A stretch of DNA of 64,000 nucleotides, from assembly GCF_009870125.1 (NCBI RefSeq), contig NC_046680.1, positions 18,495,501-18,559,500 of the forward strand, written 5' to 3'. The translations under genes were made by a program, and so were the position numbers. This document shows positions 25,748 through 33,886 of this stretch, piece after piece. The notes under the pieces are model-generated. The model did no database searches. It was not told the origin of the DNA and saw only the letters and a program-made list of their open reading frames with translations. Every line of letters starts with the position of its first letter. The stretch's first letter is position 1. This stretch comes from Drosophila pseudoobscura (lineage: Eukaryota; Arthropoda; Insecta; Diptera; Drosophilidae).

Positions 25748-26655
25748 TCAATGGAGGGTGGCTAATTGCAGAGCATTCGCATTGACATGCTCATCGGGCG
25801 AGCAGAGACCCTGGTAGGTGGCATGTGTGCCAGAAGAGCACCGTACGCCCGGATGCGAACTCTCTTCGTACACTCGCTGGCTGGCAATCTTTCCCCGCGA
25901 GAACTGGCAGAGTACTGCGTAAAAGTGCTGGCTACCGCTGCCGGCATGCCGCTCAATCAACGCACAGCCAATGTGGTCTGCCTGGTCTTGAACCAGCTGG
26001 GTGAAGTAGCCGCGGCATTTACTGAAATCGAAGCTCGTCTAAGATCATTCGGTCCATCCCATCACATCCGGCTTACCCATCTTTCGGCGGCCTCTTGGCA
26101 TTGATGTGATCCGTCGTACAGCTCTTGTGGTCGTCAATCCAGAACTTCAGCACATACTGCAGAACCGACTCTGCTGTCTTCTCATGGTGCACCCATCGAG
26201 TGCTTCCATATATGTAGGAAACATATTTGAACGCGTTCGTATTGCTGCAGTACTCTTGCAAATTATCGCAGCCTCGAAGGGCGAACTTGGCCAGGCCTGC
26301 CAGCTCCTCGCTCCATCGCAAGGTGGTCATCCTGGCGGCTGGGCGGAATGGCGGGTATCTCCCCAGAGCTATGCCATTGCGGAATGAGTTTAAGCTGGAC
26401 AGCAGCTGGGCCCGGAGATGCATGGAAAACTTCAAGATGGCCGCTCCAGCTCCACAGCTCTCGTCAAAGTCCTTCCACAGAAAAAGTTTCCACTGTCCGC
26501 CAGAATAAGTAAATTCTATGCGAACTTACCCCATAATTCTCACAGGCAATGTGCTTACTCATTGGCGGGCAGAGATCATTGCTGCAGTAGTCAGTGGATC
26601 CCACCCCATCGCTGATCAGGAACAGACAGACCGCTAAGCTAAGCTTGAACCACAT
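25748..26655 (-). CDS. Secreted CAP-domain protein 3
   Basis: The first transcribed of the three tandem CAP/antigen-5-like genes. Exons 26655-26530, 26492-26077 and 26021-25748 (phases 0 and 2) give 271 residues. The signal peptide spans about residues 1-19 (WFKLSLAVCLFLISDGVGS), followed by TDYCSNDLCPP and HIACENYG. The CAP core shows LNSFRNGIALG, RWSEELAGLAKFALRGCDN, YFTQLVQDQADHIGCAL and FYAVLCQFSRG. The HN-motif His is Leu, as in paralogue 1. Between the leader and the core is an unusual WKLFLWKDFDESC segment. The shared intron positions and spacing show the three genes arose by duplication. Role not readable from sequence; seminal-fluid or gut secretion is possible. Confidence 0.88.
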
Positions 26656-27130
26656 TTCGAGTTAAGAATCTGGCTCAAATGAAGGCCACGCATCCCAGAC
26701 TGTGGTCGCTTGAGCGGAAAATTACACTGAAGTACTTTAAAGAAGCGTGAACAAAGTGAAAACGTTTGGCCTTAGAAATATCTCACGGTTATTATCGCGT
26801 ATAACATCTGTACATCTCTCTAGAGAACACTTCTTATTGAGTAACGCCTTGAAGGAGTGGACCAGGTAAAACCAGCTACCGCTCTGTCGTTCCCTAACAA
26901 TGTACATACATATGCCTTTTTTACCCTTGACTACCGATTTTCTACCTAATCAGGCCCATTCAGTTGCGAATGGGTTTCCAATCACAGTATAAATACATCA
27001 TTACATCCTAATACTTTAAAATAAATAGATCAAAAATATAAACAATATTTTACTCTATCACTTTTTACCCTCTCATTCTACGAAAACTGAAAGAACCATT
27101 TAAGATTGCAACCAAATTCCTTTAAAACCA
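26656..27130. other. Intergenic, upstream of CAP gene 3
   Basis: Holds the promoter side of CAP gene 3 and probably the 3' end of the first-exon-array gene. I see no extra gene. Confidence 0.45.
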
Positions 27131-27131
27131 C

Positions 27132-27137
27132 TTTATT
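27132..27137 (-). terminator. Possible polyadenylation signal of the array gene
   Basis: AATAAA on the minus strand, about 650 bases after the shared stop codon. Other AT-rich hexamers nearby (around 27403) could serve instead. Confidence 0.35.
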
Positions 27138-27790
27138 AAATTATATCAAAAGCAGCAATTGGGCCAGCACTCGACTCAGCCGGAAAAAATATCAGATTCA
27201 TTCCCTATTATCTGATAAAAAATGGTATATTTTACTCTCCACTGCAATTTCATTTTTATAGCAGCAGATCACTCTTGGAAATCGAATAATTTAAAACTTG
27301 TTCACACTTCTGGTTTGTTTCTGTTTTTATTTCATTTTTTCCCCGATAGTGCACATCGGAATATACAGAATCGCAGTGGAGTGTAATTGATGTGCACTTC
27401 GTTTTTATTATTTTTTTTTGTTTTTATGATGTTTAACATTAGCACTTCACGTAATTGTGTGTGTGTTCATTTGTGTAAGAGTTCCTTAATGTAGATATAT
27501 AAATTAATATTAAGCTTAGGCTCCTGATAAGTCTATATGTACAGATACATACATCACAAGGAATATAAAAATGGCTTTTTTTGCTGTCGCTTTTACTTTG
27601 GTTTTCTCATGGGAGGAGAGAATCGAATCGTTGACTAATGTGGAATTCACTTTCGATAATCGGAGTACATACGATACATAAGGAGATGTATAAAAAGATA
27701 CAGAACTAATGAAAGCGTATATCGACAAAGAAAAATGGTATCAAAAACTTTTCCTTAAATCATTTTCAGCTGAGGTCTCAGGCTCCATCG

Positions 27791-28300
27791 TTACTGCCCA
27801 AAGTTGGGATTGTAGGGCGACTGCTTCTCATAGCCAGCGGGCATCACACTGGGCCCGGGACTAGCAACGGCCATATCGTATGTCGGCGGATTCATATTGG
27901 ATGCTCCCGCCCCAGGATACGGGGGATATGCCACGCCATGCGTTTGCATCCTGCAAATGTAGAAACAAAATATTAATATTTGCATTTAATTGGAACTTTT
28001 CTACGACTAGGACCAGACCACGGCCCTAGAGCATAGCACCTACCCTGGCATCGGCATCTGCTGATGCTGCTGTTGCATCGGCATGGGCATCTGAACAGTC
28101 ACATTGCTGTAGAAGAAAGACATTGATATGCTGATATGGAATATGCATTTTGATTTTGGCAATTCTTTGCACTTACCCAGTGGTCTGTGCCGGATATGGA
28201 GCGGCGTAGGCATTTCCAGCCGGATAGCCAGGCGGGGGCAATTGTGTAACAGGATAACCTCCAGGGGCTGTGTGTGTAGCAGAAGTCACCACTACTGGAG
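27791..28300 (-). CDS. Shared 3' exons of the first-exon-array gene: proline-rich PPxY tail
   Basis: Three constant exons, 28300-28177, 28106-28044 and 27950-27791, with GT/AG introns. The first needs one base from whichever exon precedes it; internal introns are both phase 2. They encode 114 residues after the junction residue: a Pro/Gly/Tyr-rich stretch (PGGYPVTQLPPPGYPAG), a Met/Pro/Gln segment (QMPMPMQQQHQQMPMPGM), and a last part with NPPTYDM, a PPxY motif that binds WW domains such as those of Nedd4-family ligases. There is no globular domain. With a membrane segment supplied by an upstream exon the tail should face the cytosol, as in Shisa/WBP1/VOPP1-like proteins. Possibly the gene CG17574 of D. 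melanogaster, judged by remembered gene numbering; unverified. Confidence 0.85.
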
Positions 28301-28379
28301 CTGCAACGGCAGAGATTAGAATTGTGAAATTAAGAAACGACATTCTCAGCGAACGAAGTGTTGATAAAGACTTATGCAT
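28301..28379 (-). CDS. Possible unspliced N-terminus continuous with the first shared exon
   Basis: Reading upstream of the shared acceptor without a splice, the frame stays open and holds ATGs at 28379 (MHKSLSTLRSLR) and 28343 (MSFLNFTILISAVA, then APVVV). The latter looks like a signal peptide with an AVA-A cleavage site. A relic of a first-exon promoter module lies upstream at 28598-28623. The hydrophobicity may simply reflect the pyrimidine-rich splice acceptor, so this is a weak call. Confidence 0.25.
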
Positions 28380-28597
28380 TCCGATGGAATACAAACCGCT
28401 CTCTATAAGAAACCTCAAAAAAATCTGAAAGCTCTATCAACAAAACACAGATGGAGTCCCGGACTGAGAAGCGTCCAGAACCAACTATTGCGTTTGCAAC
28501 GTTGTGTCCTGGCTTCTAGGAGGAAATAATTAACGTCATGGTCAGGAAAACGATACGATAAATACGAAAGCACAGCTTTTCGTCCCCAACACGGATC

Positions 28598-28623
28598 GTA
28601 TCTAATCAATTCCCGAAGATAAG
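28598..28623 (-). promoter_or_regulatory. Promoter-module relic (F0)
   Basis: On the minus strand a GATA site (CTTATC, 28623-28618) is followed by ATTGATTAGATAC (28610-28598), the same pair seen upstream of first exons F1 and F2. Confidence 0.45.
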
Positions 28624-28713
28624 CTACCAGATAAACCATTGCGAACTCAGTGGTGACTCATATGTTCGTAATCTGTATGCCACAATATTCTCTGACTATT
28701 GCTTTGAATTTAC

Positions 28714-28837
28714 CACATTCACTGATTGTATAGCCAACATTTCGGGCAGCCTTCTGCTTGCGTCGTATAAGAACCACAGCCGTGGTAACGGTGAATATAG
28801 CAAAGCCGATTGACAGGCCAATCAATAAGTCGGACAT
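28714..28837 (-). CDS. Alternative first exon F1 (single membrane segment)
   Basis: From ATG 28837 to donor GTAAAT after 28714: 41 codons plus one base, fitting the shared exons with Ala at the junction (total about 156 residues). It encodes MSDLLIGLSIGFAIFTVTTA, continuing as a membrane helix, then RRKQKAARNVGYTISEC. Few residues precede the helix and a basic cluster follows, predicting N-out/C-in topology. It is closely related to F2, showing tandem exon duplication. An Inr (TCAGTT) sits 64 bases upstream of the ATG. An upstream in-frame extension exists but lies before that Inr and lacks support. Confidence 0.8.
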
Positions 28838-28897
28838 TTCCGATTTCTGGACAGGACTGGACGAAAACACAAACACCTTCCGATCCCTTACGAACGA

Positions 28898-28983
28898 AAC
28901 TGAAAAGCTCTCATATGAAAGCTCTATATTTTCAATACGCGAAAAGTGTCTAATCAATGGCCGAGTATAACCGAACCGATAAG
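28898..28983 (-). promoter_or_regulatory. Promoter module of F1
   Basis: In transcription order: GATA site (28983-28978), ATTGATTAGACAC (28958-28946), then Inr TCAGTT (28903-28898) with start near 28901. The same order occurs at F2. Confidence 0.6.
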
Positions 28984-29106
28984 CGAATACGATGACTACG
29001 ATCTATCCATGAGCACATATTATCTTTCTTTCGTATAGTTTTTGGCTACGATCAAGGCATGGTGAAATTCGTTAGCCGAACGGGAAACCCCCACTTCGAT
29101 TGTTAC

Positions 29107-29227
29107 CGTCATTGATTGTGTATCCAATATTTCGGTTTGCCTTTTGCTTGCGCCGTATGCAAACCACAATTGATGTAATGACAAATATCGTGCAAGCGAT
29201 AGACAGAGCTATGAAAAACGCCAACAT
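29107..29227 (-). CDS. Alternative first exon F2 (single membrane segment)
   Basis: ATG 29227 to donor GTAACA after 29107: 40 codons plus one base, Ala at the junction. The product begins MLAFFIALSIACTIFVITSI and ends RRKQKANRNIGYTIND. Residue pattern and post-helix motif match F1 nearly position by position, so the two are recent tandem duplicates, including their promoters. Total product about 155 residues. Confidence 0.8.
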
Positions 29228-29272
29228 TGCGAGACGGAGAACACAAACACCTTGCCGTCAGGTCAGGAAACG

Positions 29273-29358
29273 AACTGAAAAGCTCTCGTATGACAGCTCT
29301 ATTGTTTCCCACACCCAGACCGTGTCTAATCAATGGCCGATTATGGCCACGCGATAAG
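29273..29358 (-). promoter_or_regulatory. Promoter module of F2
   Basis: GATA site (29358-29353), ATTGATTAGACAC (29334-29322) and Inr TCAGTT (29278-29273), start near 29276. Order and spacing nearly equal those of F1. Confidence 0.6.
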
Positions 29359-29458
29359 AGATTACGCCTTGGGGTGACATACACATGTTTACATTTCTTC
29401 TCTGCTCTGTGATTCCAAGGGATAAGTTTCAGCAAAAAATGTAGTAATAATTATTTAC

Positions 29459-29564
29459 CCATTCTCCTAAACTTCTTGGCCAGACAGAACAGTGTTGTAA
29501 ACATAACAACGGAGACTAACAAAAACACAATAAATGAAATAATGGGAATCCAAACGGAGTCCAT
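29459..29564 (-). CDS. Alternative first exon F3 (single membrane segment)
   Basis: ATG 29564 to donor GTAAAT after 29459: 35 codons plus one base, Ala at the junction; total about 150 residues. It begins MDSVWIPIISFIVFLLVSVV, continuing MFTTLFCLAKKFRRM: one membrane helix with a basic stop-transfer end. A partial copy of its 3' end lies at about 31833-31918. No good Inr was seen; a T-rich tract lies just upstream of the ATG. Confidence 0.78.
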
Positions 29565-29723
29565 TTCGAGTTACAAAAAAAAAAATACAATGCTTTCAGT
29601 TGGAGCACGCGAAACGAATTAATGTATTTATGGCCGCTAACCTAATGGCAAAATTGACTGATACGGAAATTGGCTGATTGATCGTATCAATCGTATTTTG
29701 GGAGGGAACCCCCTGAGACCCAC

Positions 29724-29844
29724 CTGCACATTTGGTTAGCTGCGCCCTTTGATTGCGTCCGCGGGTGAGAAATGCCGCCACTGAGGTCAGGAAGAAGACA
29801 GAGAATGTGAAGAAGAGTATCCAGTATAGGCCCGAATCATCCAT
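29724..29844 (-). CDS. Alternative first exon F4 (single membrane segment)
   Basis: ATG 29844 to donor GTGGGT after 29724: 40 codons plus one base, Ala at the junction; total about 155 residues. It encodes MDDSGLYWILFFTFSVFFLT, then SVAAFLTRGRNQRAQLTKCA: a short acidic N-terminus, one helix and a basic end. Not obviously alignable to the other first exons beyond this plan. Confidence 0.78.
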
Positions 29845-30042
29845 GATTTTAATACTTTAGAGCGACATTCACGGCCTCAACAGTGCACAAAGACTAAACC
29901 CAAACTGCAAAGCTAAAGCCGCTAGATTCGCAGTTGGAAAAGTGCCCGTAATGGCCAAAGAAAAGGGCAATCGCAATCATAAAGATATCTTATCAGAACG
30001 CGCACTCGCACTCGCAGTAAAACTACCCGTCACGGAACTTAC

Positions 30043-30226
30043 GGAGATCGTTGAGGGCCTGAATGCGACGTTGGCGACGTCCCAAATACACTGCACTGAC
30101 CAGAACACAGCTGCTCACGGAGTATAAGTTCAGCTTGATGAGAAATCACATAACGTTCACATAGAGGTAGGTGTGGTGGTAGGACCCTTCAGTCTGGTAG
30201 TTGGCTTCCATCGTTAGGTTGCTCAT
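30043..30226 (-). pseudogene. Alternative first exon F5 with an in-frame TGA
   Basis: ATG 30226 to donor GTAAGT after 30043: 184 bases, the same phase as the intact first exons, Pro at the junction. The frame reads 26 codons (MSNLTMEANYQTEGSYHHTY...), then TGA at 30148-30146, then FLIKLNLYSVSSCVLVSAVY and GRRQRRIQALNDL. The helix and basic end after the stop look typical of the array. This may be a recently inactivated exon, a stop-codon readthrough case, a selenocysteine site, or an assembly error (TGG to TGA is one change). Splicing signals look intact. Confidence 0.55.
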
Positions 30227-30234
30227 ATTTCGTT

Positions 30235-30384
30235 TTAGATCACGTCTCTGGCCACGATCCAGGCATAGACCACCACCAGAGCCACCAAAATAGACAAAGT
30301 TCCAAGCTCGAATGCCAGGAACTTACAATTCAGATGCAATCGCTGCGAAATTCTCTCGATTACATCGAATATGGTGGCGTTCAT
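30235..30384 (-). pseudogene. First-exon-like unit F6 without a usable donor
   Basis: ATG 30384 opens 49 codons ending at a TAA (30237-30235): MNATIFDVIERISQRLHLNC, then a strong helix LGTLSILVALVVVYAWIVA. Promoter motifs are present: Inr TCAGTT (30403-30398) and GATTAG (30424-30419). No GT donor occurs in the phase needed to join the shared exons. GAC-GTGATC near the end is one base short of the array pattern. It could be an array member that lost its donor, or a free-standing 49-residue membrane peptide. Confidence 0.45.
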
Positions 30385-30417
30385 GTTGACAGGGTTCAAC
30401 TGAACCGAATGGTTCAC

Positions 30418-31766
30418 CTAATCATTGTCTCGACAGCCCAGCCATATGATGATTAAGTGAAACACATTAAGGTTCTATTTGATAATTAGAAAATGATTCG
30501 AGTTGGTAAATAGTAGAACTGGAAGCAATTGGAAGAGTACAGCAGTGTCATTTATCAATCACAGTCTGCTATCAGTGTGAAAATACAATACAACCCCAGA
30601 GTCATCGTCTACACTCTAGTGGGGATTACACTTCCTTAATCTTTAAGCTTATATTTATAGCTTAGGAATACTCTGTTATAGAATACATGTCAGAGCTCTG
30701 TGGGACCGTTTCCAGAAATATTCTTTAGTCCGACATTGGTCGGACGATGCAAAAAGGTCACTCAATGATTATTGCTAATGTGTTTCTGCTATTTAATGAA
30801 ATAATTTACTTCATCGTGAAGGATAATAAACATATATTATCAGGTAATTTCCTAATTGCTTCGGCACAATTATGGTTTATTAGAGGATTCATTATATCAA
30901 TTATTAAAATGACTCTTCATATGTGTAAATGTCGAAAGTTCTTGGCAGAATAACCCGTTCTAATGCGACTGAATAACGAGATCAAACGAAGTGAAAGAAT
31001 CTCACTGAATGCTCAGATATGCAAGATCTTTCCCCAACTTATAGATAAGATACGAGATGGCTTTAGTTGTCCCTGTATGTGAATGATAATTATCATTATA
31101 AGTATGGATTTTAATCCATTGTCTTAGCTTCGTCCTGTCTAGTTGTCGGTTTTTGCACAGCCAAATGACCAAAATGCAGTTACGATCGTATGTTCGATCG
31201 TCATATATCGGGCATATATGGTGTTTCTATTATAAAAAAAAAGTCTTTTATCAAATAGAATCACTTCCCATCGTATTTCTTAGGCAATAAATTAATTGTC
31301 ATACAGGTAGCCGATAGCCAAGAATGTTTATGGTGGGAAAGTCCGAAATCACCCCAGAAGCAAGCGGCGCTCGTATGATCGAAGGCATGAAAAGCTAACA
31401 AGAAAACGCTGAGTGACGTCATTTAAGAGCATTGCCATGCCATGACCAGATGCAATTCCGGTTATCTGACGTAGAGCTTTTTTCCATTTGCTACTGGATC
31501 TCATTTCGATAAGGGAAATAACGCCGTAGCTTTGCTCCGTATCACATTTAGATAATCCACAGAAAACGTTGTGACTAATACACTGGGGACATCTCAGTTT
31601 TCAGGAATATTTATATAAGAAAATATTCTGTATTCACGTGAAAGATCATACAAATAACATTACGATGGTTTTGAAAAGCAATTTTATATGATTATCGGGG
31701 AGATATTTTAAACCGTTTTACATATTTCTTGAAGTGCCATTATTTGCAAGGTTTTTACAGGTTGAA
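30418..31766. other. Spacer within the first-exon array
   Basis: No first exon recognised. It contains a diverged duplicate (about 30936-31075) of the segment lying upstream of first exon F7. Confidence 0.5.
30936..31075. repeat. Diverged copy of 32074-32213
   Basis: About 140 bases align in direct orientation with the region before F7 (32074-32213), roughly 90 percent identical by eye. A weaker match continues to about 31130 (compare 32220-32250). Confidence 0.7.
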
Positions 31767-31918
31767 TTACTCACGGTCCGTCTTTTGACGTCTTTCTTTG
31801 GATTTTTTGACACAGCAGCAGCAAGAAGCACATTATATAATTATTTACCCATTCTCCTAAATTTCTTGGCAAGACAGAACACTGTTGTAAACATAACAAC
31901 GGAGACTAACAAAAACAC
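31767..31918 (-). repeat. Mosaic duplicate: F7 exon end joined to F3 exon end
   Basis: 31767-31831 repeats the last part of F7 with its donor (31919-31983) with one difference in about 64 bases. 31833-31918 repeats the end of F3 with its donor (about 29454-29536) with about three differences in 80. The two fragments abut each other and the intact F7. Neither copy includes a start codon. Confidence 0.8.
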
Positions 31919-31927
31919 ACTACTCAC

Positions 31928-32081
31928 GGTCCGTCTTTTGACGTCTTTCCTTGGATTTTTTGACACAGCAGCAGCAAGAAGCACAGACCAATAGCACTAG
32001 AAACGGCACGAAAGCGCCAATGTACGCCACATTTATAGCCACAATATCATCATCCCAAGGAACGAAAATGAAAAAGTTCAT
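31928..32081 (-). CDS. Alternative first exon F7 (single membrane segment, Cys-rich end)
   Basis: ATG 32081 to donor GTGAGT after 31928: 51 codons plus one base, Pro at the junction; total about 166 residues. The N-terminus MNFFIFVPWDDDIVAINVAY leads into a helix ending LLVCASCCCCVKKSKERRQK, with a juxtamembrane cysteine cluster likely to be palmitoylated. GATA sites lie upstream (AGATAAGATAAG, plus strand about 32191-32202). An in-frame ATG 14 codons upstream is possible but less like the other exons. Confidence 0.78.
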
Positions 32082-32233
32082 GGCGGAACAACCCGTTCTA
32101 ATGCGACAGAATAACGAGATCAAACTAAGTGAAAGAAGCTCATTGAATGCTCAGATAAGCAAGATCTTTGCCCAATTTTTAGATAAGATAAGATTAGTTG
32201 TCCCTATATGTACGTGATAGTCCATTGTCATAC

Positions 32234-32351
32234 CTTCCTTCTTCCGTCTGCACCAAACCCTGCAGCAATGCAGGCCGGAACAGATGATTACGATTACCAC
32301 TATATTGATAAGTAGAAAGGGAATGTAATTCTCAATAGCACTATGTGTCAT
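32234..32351 (-). CDS. Alternative first exon F8 (single membrane segment)
   Basis: ATG 32351 to donor GTATGA after 32234: 39 codons plus one base, Ala at the junction; total about 154 residues. It encodes MTHSAIENYIPFLLINIVVI, then VIICSGLHCCRVWCRRKKE. Inr TCAGTT lies at 32416-32411, giving a 5' UTR of about 63 bases. An ATG 19 codons upstream would add a second hydrophobic stretch; I prefer the nearer one. Confidence 0.77.
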
Positions 32352-32616
32352 GCTGTACAACACGAAACAGAAACTAAAAACTAAAAAAAAAAACACGTTT
32401 GAATGCAACGAACTGAAACTGGCGACTGATCAACTCTCTAGAGATTGAACAGGGCTGAGGCACTAAACATGCAGTTTAAGAAGTATAGTAGATGCGTCAG
32501 TTCTCGTCTCAAAAGAATTTGCTGCTCAGGCCTTAGGCTCTGGGAGTTCCCATGCTCGGAGTCGAGTCACTTTCGCGCTCTCTTTTTAATGGGGAATCAC
32601 GACATTACAAACTCAC

Positions 32617-32743
32617 TGGCAAGACACAGAATCTGTTCGTAGATTTGCAGGGCAACGCAGCCACGTAGACACAAGCAAGCTATCCAAACGGCGATGAACA
32701 CCATCGCGACTGCCAATAGCAGGAGGAGGGTCGTCCAAGCCAT
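32617..32743 (-). CDS. Alternative first exon F9 (single membrane segment)
   Basis: ATG 32743 to donor GTGAGT after 32617: 42 codons plus one base, Thr at the junction; total about 157 residues. MAWTTLLLLLAVAMVFIAVW then IACLCLRGCVALQIYEQILC. The hydrophobic segment starts almost at residue 3, so a cleaved signal peptide is a less likely alternative to a signal-anchor. An out-of-frame ATG lies five bases upstream. Confidence 0.75.
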
Positions 32744-33729
32744 TGCATCTACAAATCGAAACTGGTTGCCACAAATGCAAATTAAATGAGGCCATTCTTA
32801 GAGGCAGGTGCAAGAGCAACTGCAACTTCTGGCCGATTTGGAAATTAGCTGGAAGCAGAAACAGTTGCCAATAAACTCCAGCTGTGCCACAGTCGGAGTG
32901 CACATTTTGTGCCAGGAGCTCGAGGCACGTCAGCAGCATTCCCAGAAGTGCAAAAAGGATGATCCATCGCCGGTAACATCAAAGCCCCCTGCCCTCTGGC
33001 AATCGATTGATGAACAATAACTTCAACAATTACGAGAGTGTCAGGGAATCCACTATGCAAACAGTTGAACAACTGTTTTTTGTGGTGAACCTCCATCACT
33101 TTTGAATCAATTAAAAGCCCAAATGAAAATTTAAAAATAAAACAAGTAACAATTTCACAGCATGCTTTTGGGCCTCGGTCGAAAATCATCCAAATCGCGA
33201 GCGGGAAGGGGACTTCCCATACTCGTACCTACATATATATGGCAGAATTAAATTGAGTGGTAAATGTTTTTCGACGCCGAAAGAGCTTGATGAGTCCTTG
33301 CATTGAAGATACAACCTTCTGAGTGCCAAAAGTGCTGCGAACATATTTTAAAACGTTTTAAAATGGGTATTTATCTTTTAATGTTATGTTGTTGTTCTTT
33401 TTGTAATACGCTAAGTATATAAAATGTAGCCTACGTATAATGTATATGTATATTAAATATTGTTATTCTTTGTTGGTTAAATATTAACTGATAGAACAAG
33501 AAGTGCTTTAATCGAACAACAAACAGCGGAATTGACACTCTCGACTTGTAGGTTACTTTAAGGAGAATTTAAGGAACCGGAATCGGTTTCCAACAAGAGT
33601 TCTTCAGATAATCAAGCCACCCCTTCAAAGGTACAATTGTCTATTATTATTTTACAATTCTTCACAATCATCATTGAGTGTAATCCAAATTCAAGTCGAA
33701 CGAAACCGCCGTGTAGGGGAGATACTAAC

Positions 33730-33886
33730 TTGCTGCAATGACACCCTTGTCCTCTGTCCTTTGCTTTCTTTTACGGATGGCAGAGCGTATTATGACCGTC
33801 AGTATTGCACAGAGAACAATCACGAAGATCGAGCACAAGACAATCGTTGAGATCGTCAGATCCTTTTCACCGGGCACATGCGGCAT
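33730..33886 (-). CDS. Alternative first exon F10 (single membrane segment)
   Basis: ATG 33886 to donor GTTAGT after 33730: 52 codons plus one base, Thr at the junction; total about 167 residues. MPHVPGEKDLTISTIVLCSI begins it; the helix continues to about residue 34 and is followed by RSAIRKRKQRTEDKG. A GATA site lies farther upstream (plus strand 34120-34125). Confidence 0.77.

Noticed and set aside
31734-31994. Plus-strand frame with two copies of a LLTVRLLTSF motif
   Set aside because: Antisense of the duplicated F7 and F3 exon ends; the repeat is real but the coding is on the minus strand.
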